In this document: in pieces, positions 9,401-19,757 of the stretch | How positions within the stretch are numbered: position 1 is the stretch's first letter | Layout: the number at the start of each line of letters is the position of its first letter | Source of the DNA: Mesostigma viride | Taxonomy: Eukaryota > Streptophyta > Mesostigmatophyceae > Mesostigmatales > Mesostigmataceae | Length of the DNA: 64,000 bases | Direction of reading: 5' to 3' | Assembly: GCA_009746045.1 (NCBI GenBank) | Contig: RPFO01002176.1 | Coordinates: forward strand, 259,501-323,500 | Position numbers and translations under genes: made by a program | The notes under the pieces: generated by a model | Databases searched by the model: none | Told to the model about the DNA's origin: nothing | Seen by the model: the letters and a program-made list of their open reading frames with translations, nothing else

Positions 9401-12400
9401 CTAGGTGTCTACCGGCGGGGGCAGGCTGGCCTGCTTGCCGTAGGGGTTCATCATGTGATAGAGCAGTTGGTACTGCTCAGGTGCTAGCTGGGGCACCTTG
9501 GTCAACGCATCCGCGGCGTTGGCCTTGTCCGGCACATGATTGGTAGACTCCCAGTAGGTGCACTCCTGTTTCAGGATCACCCAGTCCAAATCAGTATGCA
9601 CAGCATAAGGGTTGTCAAGGAAACTGAGGAGAGATTGACTGTCGGTGTGCAAGTGAGCCACCACCCCAGCCTGACTGCCTGCTTGCTTCTGTAACCAAAC
9701 CAGGACATGATTGAGATACCTGGCATGTAGCACAGCTGACACAACTGCCCTGCACTCAGCAGCATTGCTACTAACAGCTTTACGCCTATGTAGCCTGCTA
9801 TACCATGAGATGAGTGACATGGGTTGGTCAGCATTTTGTACAAAAAATAAGCCAGCCTCCCTAGCCTGCAGTTGAGTAATCTGCCGTGATTCCATGGAAC
9901 TGTCCATTATAGCCTGAATGTGAATGGGCTTAAAGAGTTCCAGGGAATGCAAGATAAGGGGTGGACCAGCCTGCAGGAGCTTGTTGATAGCCTTGTGGCC
10001 TACCTGCATAAGAACTGCATCATCAACCCTGCTGACTACTGCCAAGTGTGGTGCACAAGTAGAACACAACCACCCCAGCTTGCCCCTAATGGTGGGACAG
10101 TCACAAGGTTTGATTTTAGTCTGCAGCACTTCCTTACAACTGTGCATGTAATCTGATGGAGAGTACATTGCACAGACCCACTGATCTGCTTGCTTCTGAA
10201 GCTGCAACATTGTGCCACAGAACTTAATAGCAATGGTGCCCAGCTCTAGCTGCTTGCCAATCTCAAAAGACTTAGACACGTTGGCAATAAAATCATCCAC
10301 AGCCTGCCTAGGCCCAGCAATAAGCTGATCATCCCCATGCCACACAAACATGATCATGCCATGAGGGTGAGGGACAACAAAGAAGCAAGGGTCTATGTCA
10401 TCATACCGAGCACCTAGCTTCTCAAACACAGCTTGAGCTGACATTCTGAAAATTCTAGGAGCAGATTGCAGACCTTCCACTCCTATGTTGGCTTTCAGAA
10501 ATGGTTGTGGGATATCCTTAGACCACACCTGAGGTGTGTTGACCACATACACCTTCCCATGCCAAACTTGCTCAGCTATTTCAGGTGAGCCTTTCAGAAA
10601 TGCACGTTTAATGTCAGTGGCTTTGCACACATAATCATCACCTTGATTGATGTGCCCTAGAAAAACAGACAGCAAAATTTTAAGAGAAGTTTGCTGAATG
10701 CCAGGTGTATACAGATCTGCCTCTGTCAAATCAGTGGATCCCTTAAACTCAGTCACACAAGGCCTAGCATGGAAAATGACAGAGCCATCTGCTGCTTGCT
10801 TGTGCTTGCACACGAACTTAAGTCTTAGGTGCTTGCTCCCGTTGGGCTTACGCTCTAAGGGAGTGACTGGAGGTGTGTGGGTGGGACTACGTGGATCTGG
10901 AACCACCCATTCATCCATAGCCTTTCTAAAAGCTTCAACCCACTTAGTGAAACCTTCCTGAGTTTGACAGTCCTGGACAATCTGCTCATAGGAGAGGGGA
11001 GACATTTTTGCAACATCATACTTTCCCAATCCAAATGCTTTGGGGTGCAGTTTCTGACTGTGCACCAAATCTGCCACACGTGGCTCGTGCCCAGGTGCAT
11101 ACTTTGGTGCAACAAATTTGACAGTGGCTGGCTGTGTGTCAACCAAAGTCTGGAGTGGTACCTGAAAATGATCAAGTGACACCCCACCCAGGCCCTGTAC
11201 CTCAAGCCTATCACAAGAGATGGTGACACCTGGGTAAGAAATAAATGGATCACCCAACAAAGCATTTCCTGTGTATCCTTCCAGTACCTGAAAAGGTGTG
11301 GGGATACCAAGAATGTTTAAGGTAACCTGACCTTTAACAGTCAAGCTAGCCTGCCCAGAGAAATCAGCCACCCGTTGCCAAGGGGAAGGCTCTAACTCTA
11401 GGTGTGGTACAGCCAATGCACTGATGATGCTAACCTGAGCTTGGGTGTCAACCGCGACTAGAGCTGGATTGTTGTCGCTGTGACCTGCCCTACTCACTTT
11501 GGCTGACCCTGCAGCAGTGTGAGCTTTGGCTCTATGCGCTGCTTGCAGTATGCGGACCGCTTCTGCTAGCCCATGTTTGGACACGGTAGGTATGGGTTGA
11601 GCTGGTACCGCTGAAGGTGTGCTGTCTTGCTGACCACCTTCTTGGTTAGTGCCCTCATTGACAGGTGGTCTAACCTGCTGTGGCTGGCTAGGCTCACTGA
11701 GGGTGACCTGGGGTGCACATGTGTTGTGGCTATCACACTCACCAGTGTGTGTTCCAAACAACCACTCACTGGGTACTCCAGATATACCAGGCAACTGTAC
11801 TGAGCTGTCGACCATCAGCTCTTCCTCCTCTGCCACGTCTGACAGTGGAGTGTAATACAATTTAATCCTGTGAGGTGAGCACTTGTGCACATGCCCAGTG
11901 TCATTGTGTTTCACATGCACAGTCTTGCCTGTGCTGGAAAACTTAAGGATAGTGGCTGGGCCTAACCATGTCCCAACCTTCCCTAGCCCTGACTCCTTAT
12001 AGAAGAGAACTGTGTCCCCTTCCTTGAAGGAGGGGCGTGGATGCTTGGCATCCTTGGCTGCCAATCTGCTGGCAGCGTGGGCACGCTGTGCATTGTACAC
12101 AGCTAGTACCTCAGGTGGGTATATCCCAGCCTGTAACCCATCTGGTGTGATAATACCATAGGGTGTCTGCAGGAGTGGTCGTCTATTGAGTATCTGGCAT
12201 ATCTTAGTAGCCCACAGTGCCCTATCAGCGTATGACCCACTGTCAGCTAACAGGTTCTCACCTTCTTTGGCTACCAAGGTTTTGATAGACCTAATTGCCC
12301 TCTCAATGATACCTTGTCTCTCATGATCTTCTAGCCCAGCCAGGTCTATAGCTTCACAGCCCTCTGCCCCAGCAAGGCAACTAAATTGCTGATCTAACAG

Positions 12401-12436
12401 CAGTGCTTCTACTGGGTAGTACCTGGCTTGTGCTAT
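9401..12436 (-). CDS. pol: B1 copia pol (integrase core, retropepsin-like, RT, RNase H)
   Basis: Open from about 12436 to the stop at 9401. It starts inside the integrase core with LLLDQQF and IIERAIRSIK. Numbered from base 12277: integrase C-terminal part to about 140; an acidic/proline linker; a retropepsin-like domain at about 272-362 (VDTQAQVSII with Asp277, LLGDPFI at 340-346); RT with DIKRAFLKG (Asp555) and VWHGDDQLIAG (Asp649-650); RNase H at about 800-940 (MDSSMES, ECRAV, TDSQSLL) ending in NAADALTK. Over a thousand intact codons in an element with near-identical LTRs point to a recent insertion. Integrase N-terminal half is in another frame upstream (2-base deletion at about 12437). 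The protease-like domain after integrase departs from the usual copia order. Confidence 0.92.
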   Translation of the reverse strand: MAQARYYPVEALLLDQQFSCLAGAEGCEAIDLAGLEDHERQGIIERAIRSIKTLVAKEGENLLADSGSYADRALWATKICQILNRRPLLQTPYGIITPDGLQAGIYPPEVLAVYNAQRAHAASRLAAKDAKHPRPSFKEGDTVLFYKESGLGKVGTWLGPATILKFSSTGKTVHVKHNDTGHVHKCSPHRIKLYYTPLSDVAEEEELMVDSSVQLPGISGVPSEWLFGTHTGECDSHNTCAPQVTLSEPSQPQQVRPPVNEGTNQEGGQQDSTPSAVPAQPIPTVSKHGLAEAVRILQAAHRAKAHTAAGSAKVSRAGHSDNNPALVAVDTQAQVSIISALAVPHLELEPSPWQRVADFSGQASLTVKGQVTLNILGIPTPFQVLEGYTGNALLGDPFISYPGVTISCDRLEVQGLGGVSLDHFQVPLQTLVDTQPATVKFVAPKYAPGHEPRVADLVHSQKLHPKAFGLGKYDVAKMSPLSYEQIVQDCQTQEGFTKWVEAFRKAMDEWVVPDPRSPTHTPPVTPLERKPNGSKHLRLKFVCKHKQAADGSVIFHARPCVTEFKGSTDLTEADLYTPGIQQTSLKILLSVFLGHINQGDDYVCKATDIKRAFLKGSPEIAEQVWHGKVYVVNTPQVWSKDIPQPFLKANIGVEGLQSAPRIFRMSAQAVFEKLGARYDDIDPCFFVVPHPHGMIMFVWHGDDQLIAGPRQAVDDFIANVSKSFEIGKQLELGTIAIKFCGTMLQLQKQADQWVCAMYSPSDYMHSCKEVLQTKIKPCDCPTIRGKLGWLCSTCAPHLAVVSRVDDAVLMQVGHKAINKLLQAGPPLILHSLELFKPIHIQAIMDSSMESRQITQLQAREAGLFFVQNADQPMSLISWYSRLHRRKAVSSNAAECRAVVSAVLHARYLNHVLVWLQKQAGSQAGVVAHLHTDSQSLLSFLDNPYAVHTDLDWVILKQECTYWESTNHVPDKANAADALTKVPQLAPEQYQLLYHMMNPYGKQASLPPPVDT

Positions 12437-13193
12437 TAATATAGCTCTGCAACTGAGACTTGTCCATACCAGGGAGAGGTTCTATTGCTGTGTACCTGGA
12501 CCATGCGTCCTTTAAAGCCAGATAGGGCTGTCCCTTAATATGGAACACATCCCCGACCACTCTGCCCTTGCACTTAGGTGGTGTAGCTACATGCCACTTG
12601 GGTGGTTTAGGTGCATACATTTGGCAGTGCTGACAGTGTTTTCTGATCAGCTGACATGCCTTCCTGAGTGCCGTACCTCCCAATGCAGCTGCTACCACCT
12701 CTGCACATGTCTCATGACCATACAGTAAGTGCAGTTGCAATGCCAGCTCCTCATAACTGATGTTACTAAGAGCTTGGGTCATGACCCTGGACACCTTGGG
12801 TATCAAGGAGGTGAACCTGGGTTCACTGTCAGAGGTTTCTGTGTAATACTTCAACACTTTGCCAACCTTGCTTACAGCCTTGACAGCTGAGCATGAAGGT
12901 GGAGAGTGAGAGGTAACAGAGTTAACTTGACATCCTGTCAACATCCTCCCATCCTGTGTCCCTGCCTGGGCAGTGGAGCTGGATATTGGGTGGTGTAGGG
13001 GACACGACTCATCATGACACGTGTGAGGGTGTGAGGACTTACATTTAGGGGCTGCCACGGCTCCTTGGTGCACTTGGCGGGGTCCCCGTGAGGCGGTCCC
13101 AGGCACTTGTGGCAGAGCACCTCCAGGTGCGCAGGTGCTCCTTGTGTTTGTGGCACTTGTCCTTGCTGTGTCCACGACGCCCACAACGCACAC
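12437..13193 (-). pseudogene. int: B1 gag C-terminus and integrase N-terminal half
   Basis: Reads from the Cys/His-rich end of gag (CHDESCPLHH) through a linker with no D-T-G to the integrase zinc-binding part (HLLYGH, CQHC) and the first catalytic region (GDVFHIKGQPYLALKD). There is no stop between gag and integrase, so gag and pol are joined in this family. The frame is lost at about 12437 by a 2-base deletion relative to B2. No protease lies between the zinc knuckle and integrase, the usual copia place. Confidence 0.85.
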
Positions 13194-14781
13194 ATTTCAC
13201 ATCCTTCTTGGGGGTGGAGGACCCAGCCCCAGAAGACTTGTTAGCGTTCCCCCCTGGGGGGGATGACCTACCCTTCCCCTTCCCCTGCCCCTTGCCCTTG
13301 CCCTTGCCCTTGCCCTTGCCCTTGAGGCTCTTAACAAACTGACTCATAAGAGTCTTCACCTCCCCTAGCGTCACAGGACGCTTGTCCTTGGCCTTCCTGG
13401 CCTTACCCTCCTCATCTGATTCCTCCCCCCGGGCCCGCTTGACAGCAGGGGGGAAGAGGTAGAGGGGGGAGGGGCTGAGTCCTGACACAGTGGACCCAGG
13501 GCTAGCTTAACATAATCGAGAGCCTCTTTCATCGACTCCCAATGGGTGGCCAAGCCTGTGGTGATCATGGCAAAGGTGTTACGATCAAGGTTAAGCTTCT
13601 CGAGCAGGGAATGAACAAGCCACTTGTGATCTAGCTTGCTAACCTCGGGGTGGGCCTTCACTGCAAGTTCCCATTTCTTGATCTCTGCTACATAGTTCTG
13701 AGTTTCTACCTTATAAGTTTTCACCCAGTTAAACGCAGAGTACATGTCAACAGTGGTGGGAGCAGACAGCAGGTCATGCAGTCACGCAGAAAATTCTCCC
13801 ATGGCTCCCTACCCTGTGTGTCCTGCCACCTGGGATACCTTTGCTGATATATGGATACCAAGTGCTGGATGGAGGGATTGGATTGGTGGAAGAAATCACC
13901 CTGCATGAGTGCCCCAAACCAGTTCTTGATATTCAGCTCCTCCCTAGCAAGCTTGAGAGAGAGAAGAAGCTGAGCACCCTGCTGCCTAGTATACCCCTCT
14001 GGCAGCCCCCTCACCATAATCCTGTCAATTGGCCTATGCTCGTTATATACTGGCCAGTCCTGAGAGGGTGAAGAGGGAGAGGGAGAAGAAGACCTGCCTG
14101 GGGATGTAGCAGCATTGGCAGTGTGTGGGATGCTAGGTGAGACCTGTGAGGGCCTGCTACGCGTGGCTGGTTGCACTGGGGGGTTAGGTGCCTGCACAAC
14201 ATGTGCTGGTGAAGATGACATGTCCATGCCCCCCTGCACACCCTGACTCTGTGCCTGCCTCTTGCGTGCCCTAGCTGCCTCCCATTGCTCAAAGGTAGGG
14301 GTGAGAGAAACATCACTATCCTCACTGCTAGATGAGCTTGTCTGCTGCACGTCCCCCCCTGCTGGCTACCTGTCTGTACACGCAACCAAGTGGGGAGATA
14401 CATACTTGCTTGCTGCATGCACACCCGGTGCAACGTCTGCACCATCTCCACCATCACGCCCAGGTTCACCCTGATCTTCTTGCCTCGCAGCAAGGTCTGC
14501 AGGGCGGGCAGGAGTGCCTCGCACATCCTCCTGGTCATCGGCTCAATCGAGGGTTGATCGAGCAAATGATAGATGATCGCACACAACAGGCTGGTGTGTT
14601 CAGCCAACCTGTCGTCCAGCCTCTCGCTGGCCACCCCTTGGATACCCTGGGCGCAGCGCTGGACTGCGCGCCAAAGGGTTGGCTCACGGAGTGAGACGAC
14701 GTCATCCCCAGGGATGCGTGCCTCGGCTGTCTCCATGGCCACATCCTCCTCCCCTGGGGGAGATGGATGATCCCTTGCCAC
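13045..14781 (-). pseudogene. gag: B1 gag central part with CCHC knuckle, several frameshifts
   Basis: Pieces in three frames follow one another on the minus strand. They are 14781-14350 (helical, MARDHPSPPGEEDVAMETAE), 14350-13721 (Ser-rich, then LREELNIKNWF-type capsid segment and REPWENFLRD), 13745-13371 (YSAFNWVKTYKVETQ, matching B2) and 13488-13045 with about six Lys-Gly units and the knuckle CVRCGRRGHSKDKC. One-base changes against B2 account for the frame switches, for example at the REPWENFLRD end. It would package RNA if the frame were intact. Confidence 0.8.
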
Positions 14782-16042
14782 GGCCTGGGCCGTGGCAGGT
14801 CCCTTGCCGGCCCTGCCGGGGGCTTGGGACTGCGATGGGGGTGCCGAAGCACCCGCCTTCGCGGGGGGTGGGTGGTGATGGCGTTGGTGTTGTCGGCTGA
14901 TGCCGACGGTGCCGACTCAGCGGCGGGTGTGTCGTGGGGAGGCGGCTGGCGCTTGCCCTCCGCCCGCCTAGGGGTCGCTGCCGCTGTCGCCGTCGCTGCT
15001 GCTGTCGCTGTCGCTGTCGCTACTGGAGAAGACGGGGCGCCCACCGGTGCTGCAGTCTTGGATGCCGCGGCCGGCAAGGTCGCCGCCGACGCCGGGGGCG
15101 ACACAGTTGCAGCCAGCTGCTGCGACGCAGTCGATGTCGCTGCCGAACCAGGGGATGCCGTCGCAGGTCCCCAGCCGACTGGCACGACAGGTGGCATCCT
15201 TGGCATCTCCTCGGCCGGCCGAGGTGGCTTGGCCACCACCGTGGCTGCTGCCACCTGGCGAGCCTCCGAATACATGTCGAGAGCAGTTACACCTTGTCTC
15301 ACGGCCAAGTAATACAGCCGGATCAGAATCGCCACCTGGACATGCGAAAAACGACAATGGACGTCCTCCGGGAGCTCGGCCGCCACCGCCTGAACCGCGA
15401 ACTTGGTCAGGACGAAGCCGCCAGGGAGGGTACTCTGCTGGCGGAGTCGCCAGCCGTCGAAAGGCAAAAATTTGGTGCATTACGCACCGGGATCTTGAAG
15501 GGGAGCTGGCCCCAACCGTCAACATAAACCTCACCTGCGTCCTGGGACGCAGGGGTCGGGTTCGCGCCGAGGCTCATGCCTGCCAGCGCCCTCCCGACAG
15601 AGGTGTTGCCAGACGAGGACCTCGTCTGGCCGGAGGTCACCTCTCTCCTAGGAGAGGGTGAAGCCTCCCCCTCCTCCATAGAGGAGGAATCCTCTTCCAC
15701 CTGTCGCCCTGGGGCGGGTGGCATGAGGTGCGGGGCAACCTCGGACTCGTTGCGAGTCCCGGTGCCCCTGTTCCCCTGGGGGGCAGACTCCTCGGCAGCG
15801 ACAGCTTCACGCTGCCGGCGAGGGGTGTCCGCCACCACCATGCGGTAGGTGACATTTTCGTCACGCTCCCGCGATGGGGAACTGCGAGGAGAAATTCTCC
15901 TCTGAGACGCCGGGAAAGGCAGTCTCGTGGTAATGGGGGGCTCCCGGTTAGCGGGAGGCCGACCCCGACCGTTTCCTGCCCCTCCCCGCTGAAGGGTGGG
16001 GCGGACATTGTTGTTCTTAGCTTCCGAGTTCTTCGGCGCCAT
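14535..16042 (-). pseudogene. B1 5' ORF / gag N-terminal extension, function unknown
   Basis: ATG at 16042, only ten bases inside the 5' LTR. First part (16042-15407): low-complexity, Arg/Ser/Pro-rich, ending FKIPVRNAPNFCLS. A second frame (about 15467-14535) carries a folded-looking stretch (TKFAVQAVAAELPEDVHCRF, then LIRLYYLAVRQGVTALDMYSEARQ) followed by Ala/Pro/Thr-rich sequence. I recognise no domain. The two frames overlap, so one indel separates them. A2 also has an extra unrecognised ORF in this position. Confidence 0.6.
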
Positions 16043-16052
16043 GTCTAATCCA
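16043..16052 (-). other. B1 leader, probable primer-binding site start
   Basis: On the minus strand, TGGATTAGAC lies between the 5' LTR end and the first ATG. TGG right after the LTR is what a tRNA-primed element shows. A normal 18-nt primer site would overlap the start codon. Confidence 0.5.
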
Positions 16053-16957
16053 AGTTAGATATAAAGATGTACGTCGGAGACGTTGGGGACTCAGTGTGAG
16101 AGTGATGGCTGCAGCAACGCCAGGGATCGGGCGTTCCTTGTCATTATTCACTCCATATGTGGGCACACATTATATGTCGTGGACACATCACTCACACGAG
16201 ATCCCTAGGACAACTGGACTACGCTCACTTGTCCGCCACGTGTCCAGGTTCTAGAGGCTTCTAGACCTGGAGCAACGTTACTACGCACAACGTCCACTAG
16301 ACTAGTTGCTAGCTGCGTAACTTGCGTACACGTGTGTGCGTCGCGCCACAGGCCGGGCCCACTTCAAATGTTCCGCCGTCCAAGCCAAGTGTGTGACACT
16401 TTTGGTCGTTTTTCGCAAAAAAAAAATAAAATTTCGCACGAGTTCGCGTGATTTTCGCGTGATTTTCGCAAAATTTTCACACATTTTCGCACGATTTCGC
16501 ACGATTTCGCACAATTTTGCATGATTTCGCACAATTTCGCATGGATTTCAACCAAGGGTCGTTTTGGGGAGTGACGTTTGACAAAATTTCGCATGAATTC
16601 ACACACGTTGTGCACATCAAAATTTTTTACCGTCGACATTTTTCACATGAAATTTCGCACAATTTCAGCAAATTTCGCACAAATTCGCACGATTTCAGCA
16701 AATTTCACACGATTTCAGCAAATTTCGCACAATTTCGCACGATTTCGCACGACGAATCACTCTGCAGAGTGACGATCGTCGAAAAAGTCAAAAAAACGAC
16801 CAAAAGTGTCACACTTTTCGGAACATTTGAAGTGGGCCCGGCCCACAACCGGCGCTCGGCACCGTTATTCTGTCTCCGCCAGAATAACTCCGGTCACACT
16901 GTATGTTCCCCTGTGTGGCTCCGGCCACAAGTCAGCCTCGAGGTATCTCAGCTAACT
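16053..16957 (-). repeat. B1 5' LTR (with MITE inside)
   Basis: Matches 7977-8384 on both sides of a 493-bp insertion. Outer end CTAACT followed by TSD CTTGG (16958-16962). With the copy at 7972-7976 this fixes B1 as 7977-16957. Confidence 0.93.
16351..16843. mobile_element. MITE with long terminal inverted repeats and ATTTCGCAC internal repeats
   Basis: Starts GGCCGGGCCCACTTCAAATG and ends in its exact reverse complement. The repeat extends imperfectly to about 65 bp (GTGACACTTTTGGTCGTTTTT). The flanking CACA is duplicated (16347-16350, 16844-16847), and the empty site is seen in the other LTR at 8270-8280. The interior is about two dozen copies of ATTTCGCAC-like nonamers. No ORF; superfamily not assigned. 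Confidence 0.85.
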
Positions 16958-16962
16958 CTTGG

Positions 16963-17139
16963 TCATGGGGGATGACCAGCTATCTCGGAAAGCACGAACC
17001 GTGGGTGCCACCTTGGTCGTGGAAGTGCCCATTGTGGCCGTGGCCTGGTGAACAGATTTAAGGTTGCTGCCTTGCAACATTGGCTAAGACGCAATGTGAA
17101 AGACCAAGAGCTCAGATACGTTGGGAGCTCTTTCTAACT
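16963..17139 (+). repeat. A2 5' LTR, second part
   Basis: Continues 7976 after B1 and one TSD copy. Matches 24806-24983 and ends TTTCTAACT. The bases after it (CGTATTATTG) do not start with TGG, so the primer is unclear. Confidence 0.92.
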
Positions 17140-17164
17140 CGTATTATTGTCTCCTTACTTCTTC

Positions 17165-18352
17165 ATGTCCAACGTGCCGAGGGAACAGGCCATTGAGCCT
17201 TCGCAAAGCCAGAGCTCGCAGCCGCAGCTTCGGGTAGGAGCCCCGGAGCGATCACGACCTTTTCATCCCTACGCTCATCCGAGCACCGCATCAACCTTCG
17301 TCCAGGCGGCGTACCTGGCAAGGGGGCTGGCGAAGAAAGGTTGGGTAGCAGTTTGCGGAACTGCAGCAGGGCCGGCGGCGAGCGACCCCATTGTGATGCA
17401 GATTGAGGCTTCGACAGCTCCCGGCGAATTGTCGCGAGAGGCCGTCGAAAAGTTTGTGTCAATACGGGACGAGCTGTCCTCGACCATTTACGGTCTGGAG
17501 GTGGCTCACCAGGGCGGGCACGTGACCGTGTCGCAGCTGGATTTGGCGCGGGAGGCACTGGGCCAGATCGTGGCCATTGGACTGGGAGCAGCGCGACTGT
17601 TCAACCATCAGGTGGCAACGTCTGTGCTGGGCGCGGGAGTTGAAGTCCCGGACGTGATCAGGCAAGCGCAGGCGCGCGAAGTCGACAACCCCTGGTCGTC
17701 GGCAGAGGTGGTTTCACAAACGTGCGAACACCTCGTGAACATTCTTTTGCAGGAGTCACGGGGTAACGCAGACCGGTGGGTGATAACCACACGACCATTT
17801 GGGATTTGGTCAACACTCGACACACCGCGGGCGGCGGAACCAGACGCACACGATCCAGTGGTCGAGGTCATCACGGGTCGGGAGGTAACGCCAGAAGACT
17901 TCCATTACCAATTCGTTGATCAGCCAGAGGGGATCATCGAACGTTCATCTCAGCAGATAGATCAAGGCGACGGTACCACAGAAGGGTACGCTGCACGACG
18001 TCGTGCTGAGCTGCACGTCCCGCAAGAGCCCGAACACGACTACGGTGGTCGTGGGGCTTGCAACGACAAGCGGGGTGGTGGAACGCGGTGGGTGAGGAAC
18101 CTTGAGTGGGATCGCTCGAGTGGGAGCGAGCCCCGGATCCCAGTGGAGAAGTCTGCAGACGGGCGACCCGTTAGCAGAGTGTTTGGACCCTACGCCGACG
18201 GGGAGGACGCCGCTGGCAGCGACGAGGAGCGGCCAGAGACGCCCATCGCAGCCACTGCTCAAGAGCGAGAGCTGGAGGCAGCGAACCAAGCAGGTGCTGA
18301 GTCAGTAGCTGGGACGGTGCCCACGGCATCCCCCAGCGACGCCAGTGCTTGA
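17165..18352 (+). CDS. A2 ORF0, unknown protein of about 395 residues
   Basis: First ATG after the 5' LTR (26 bases in), uninterrupted to TGA. N-terminal third polar with Ser/Gln/Pro. Residues about 90-190 look folded and helical (AVEKFVSIRDELSSTIYGLE, then LDLAREALGQIVAIGLGAAR). The C-terminal half is acidic and disordered, with several RG and DE stretches. It has no zinc knuckle and no known retroelement domain that I can see. It lies between LTR and gag and ends 54 bases before the gag ATG, in a different frame. It could be a separate structural or regulatory protein, or a captured host sequence. Being intact in a young element argues that it is used. Confidence 0.7.
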   Translation: MSNVPREQAIEPSQSQSSQPQLRVGAPERSRPFHPYAHPSTASTFVQAAYLARGLAKKGWVAVCGTAAGPAASDPIVMQIEASTAPGELSREAVEKFVSIRDELSSTIYGLEVAHQGGHVTVSQLDLAREALGQIVAIGLGAARLFNHQVATSVLGAGVEVPDVIRQAQAREVDNPWSSAEVVSQTCEHLVNILLQESRGNADRWVITTRPFGIWSTLDTPRAAEPDAHDPVVEVITGREVTPEDFHYQFVDQPEGIIERSSQQIDQGDGTTEGYAARRRAELHVPQEPEHDYGGRGACNDKRGGGTRWVRNLEWDRSSGSEPRIPVEKSADGRPVSRVFGPYADGEDAAGSDEERPETPIAATAQERELEAANQAGAESVAGTVPTASPSDASA

Positions 18353-18405
18353 GTCAGTTCTTCCTTTTTCCTTCGCCTTTATTGTTGTGTCCCCACTTGT
18401 ATATA

Positions 18406-19757
18406 ATGCCTCGTGGCAAACCGGGCGACGGCGACAAGGGCGAGGAGGGGCACCGGCTGGAGGAGCCAGGAGCCTGGGAAGGGCAAGGAGGCGCTGGTGG
18501 GAGAGGCGATCCCAGCCAGCGACGGCGATGGGGGAAAGCGACCAGGGAGCAAGAGGCGACACGAAGACTCGGTGGAGGAGGCGCGCAAGGCGCGGGCGCT
18601 GGGGCATCTGATGCAATAACGGTGGCGAATGGGCAACCTGCCGTGGAGAAGCGTAAGAGGGACCCCTCTGCTGACGGCAATGGTAAGAGGCCTCATGTGG
18701 ATGTGCTCTCCCCTGTGCCTGCTGGACCAAGTGGTGCTGTTGTTGTGACACCCGCTGTGGTGGAGCCAGTGAAGGCGCTGCCAGGGTCGAGACCTCACAT
18801 GAGTGCTGTCACTGTTATGAATGGACAAAAGCCTCTTAACCCACCACTAGCACAGGAAGCTTTGGACAAGTGGCTAGAGGACATGGAGCTTGTTGTGTTC
18901 TCCGTGGACCCCACTGTCAACCTAGTGCAAGTGTTTCACTCGTCCACGTGCAACAGGGACTCGTCAGAGCGTGTCAGGGAGAAGGCTAGGACTGCTGTCA
19001 AGGATAAGCTAACCTGGGCACAGTTCCTGGAAGGGTTGAGGGAAGAGTTCTCTGACAAGGTTCTCAACCTCACCAACTACTACAAGCACCAGTATGACAC
19101 CTTTGAGATAGTGGGCCCTGTGGCAGAGGAATGGGCTAGGCTCAACCGTATCAGGGACAAGGGGGCCAAGTATGGCTTCCTGGTCACAGATAGGGCCTTG
19201 GCAGACTATTTCCTGGACCGTATGGGTTTGAGTGTGGATGGGAGGAACGGTGCCCGCATGTTTCTTAACCAGACTGATGGCTCCTTGCGTGCTCTGGAGC
19301 TTGTAATCCTCAGCATAAGGAAGCCAGAACCTGCCTGCAAGGCTATCCAGTCCCATGGCAGCAATGCCACCTCCGCTGTGCAGGGCCAAGGTGATGTCCC
19401 CGGGTACCCAGCCCGTGATGGGGCAAGGCCCAACAAGCGTAAGCGCTTCAGGCGCCAGAGGCAGGGGCTCAGGGTGGCAAGGGTGCAGGTCCCCAAGGAG
19501 GGGTTGGGGGCCAGCAAGCTGGTGGTCAGCAGGGTAAGGGTGGCCAAGGGCAAGGCAAGGGCCAAGCTCAAGGCAACCAGGGCAAGCAGGGTGGGCAGCC
19601 TCAGGGAGGCCAGGGGAAGCCTGGCAAGGGTGGGGCTGGGTCTGGGAAGAAGGGTGGAGCATGTTTTGTGTGTGGCAAGGAAGGTCACTGGCGTCGTGAG
19701 TGTCCTGACAGGAAGGCCAAGCCTGCTGGGGCAGGAGGCCAGTCTGGGCAGCAGTGA
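18406..19757 (+). CDS. gag: A2 gag with CCHC zinc knuckle, one frameshift
   Basis: Start chosen at MPRGKPGDGD, the first ATG after ORF0 that precedes the conserved part. A basic/disordered N-terminus leads to a copia gag-like helical core (ALDKWLEDMELVVFSVDP, then LTWAQFLEGLREEF and EEWARLNRIRDKGAKYGFLV). After about 19443 coding switches to another frame, which encodes a Gly/Gln/Lys-rich tract and the knuckle CFVCGKEGHWRREC (C-x2-C-x4-H-x4-C), ending QSGQQ-TGA at 19755-19757. The switch needs one base lost or gained upstream of 19660; no classical slippery heptamer is visible. Confidence 0.8.

Noticed and set aside
19440-19470. Programmed frameshift site in A2 gag
   Set aside because: No X-XXY-YYZ slippery heptamer is visible; a simple indel explains the switch.
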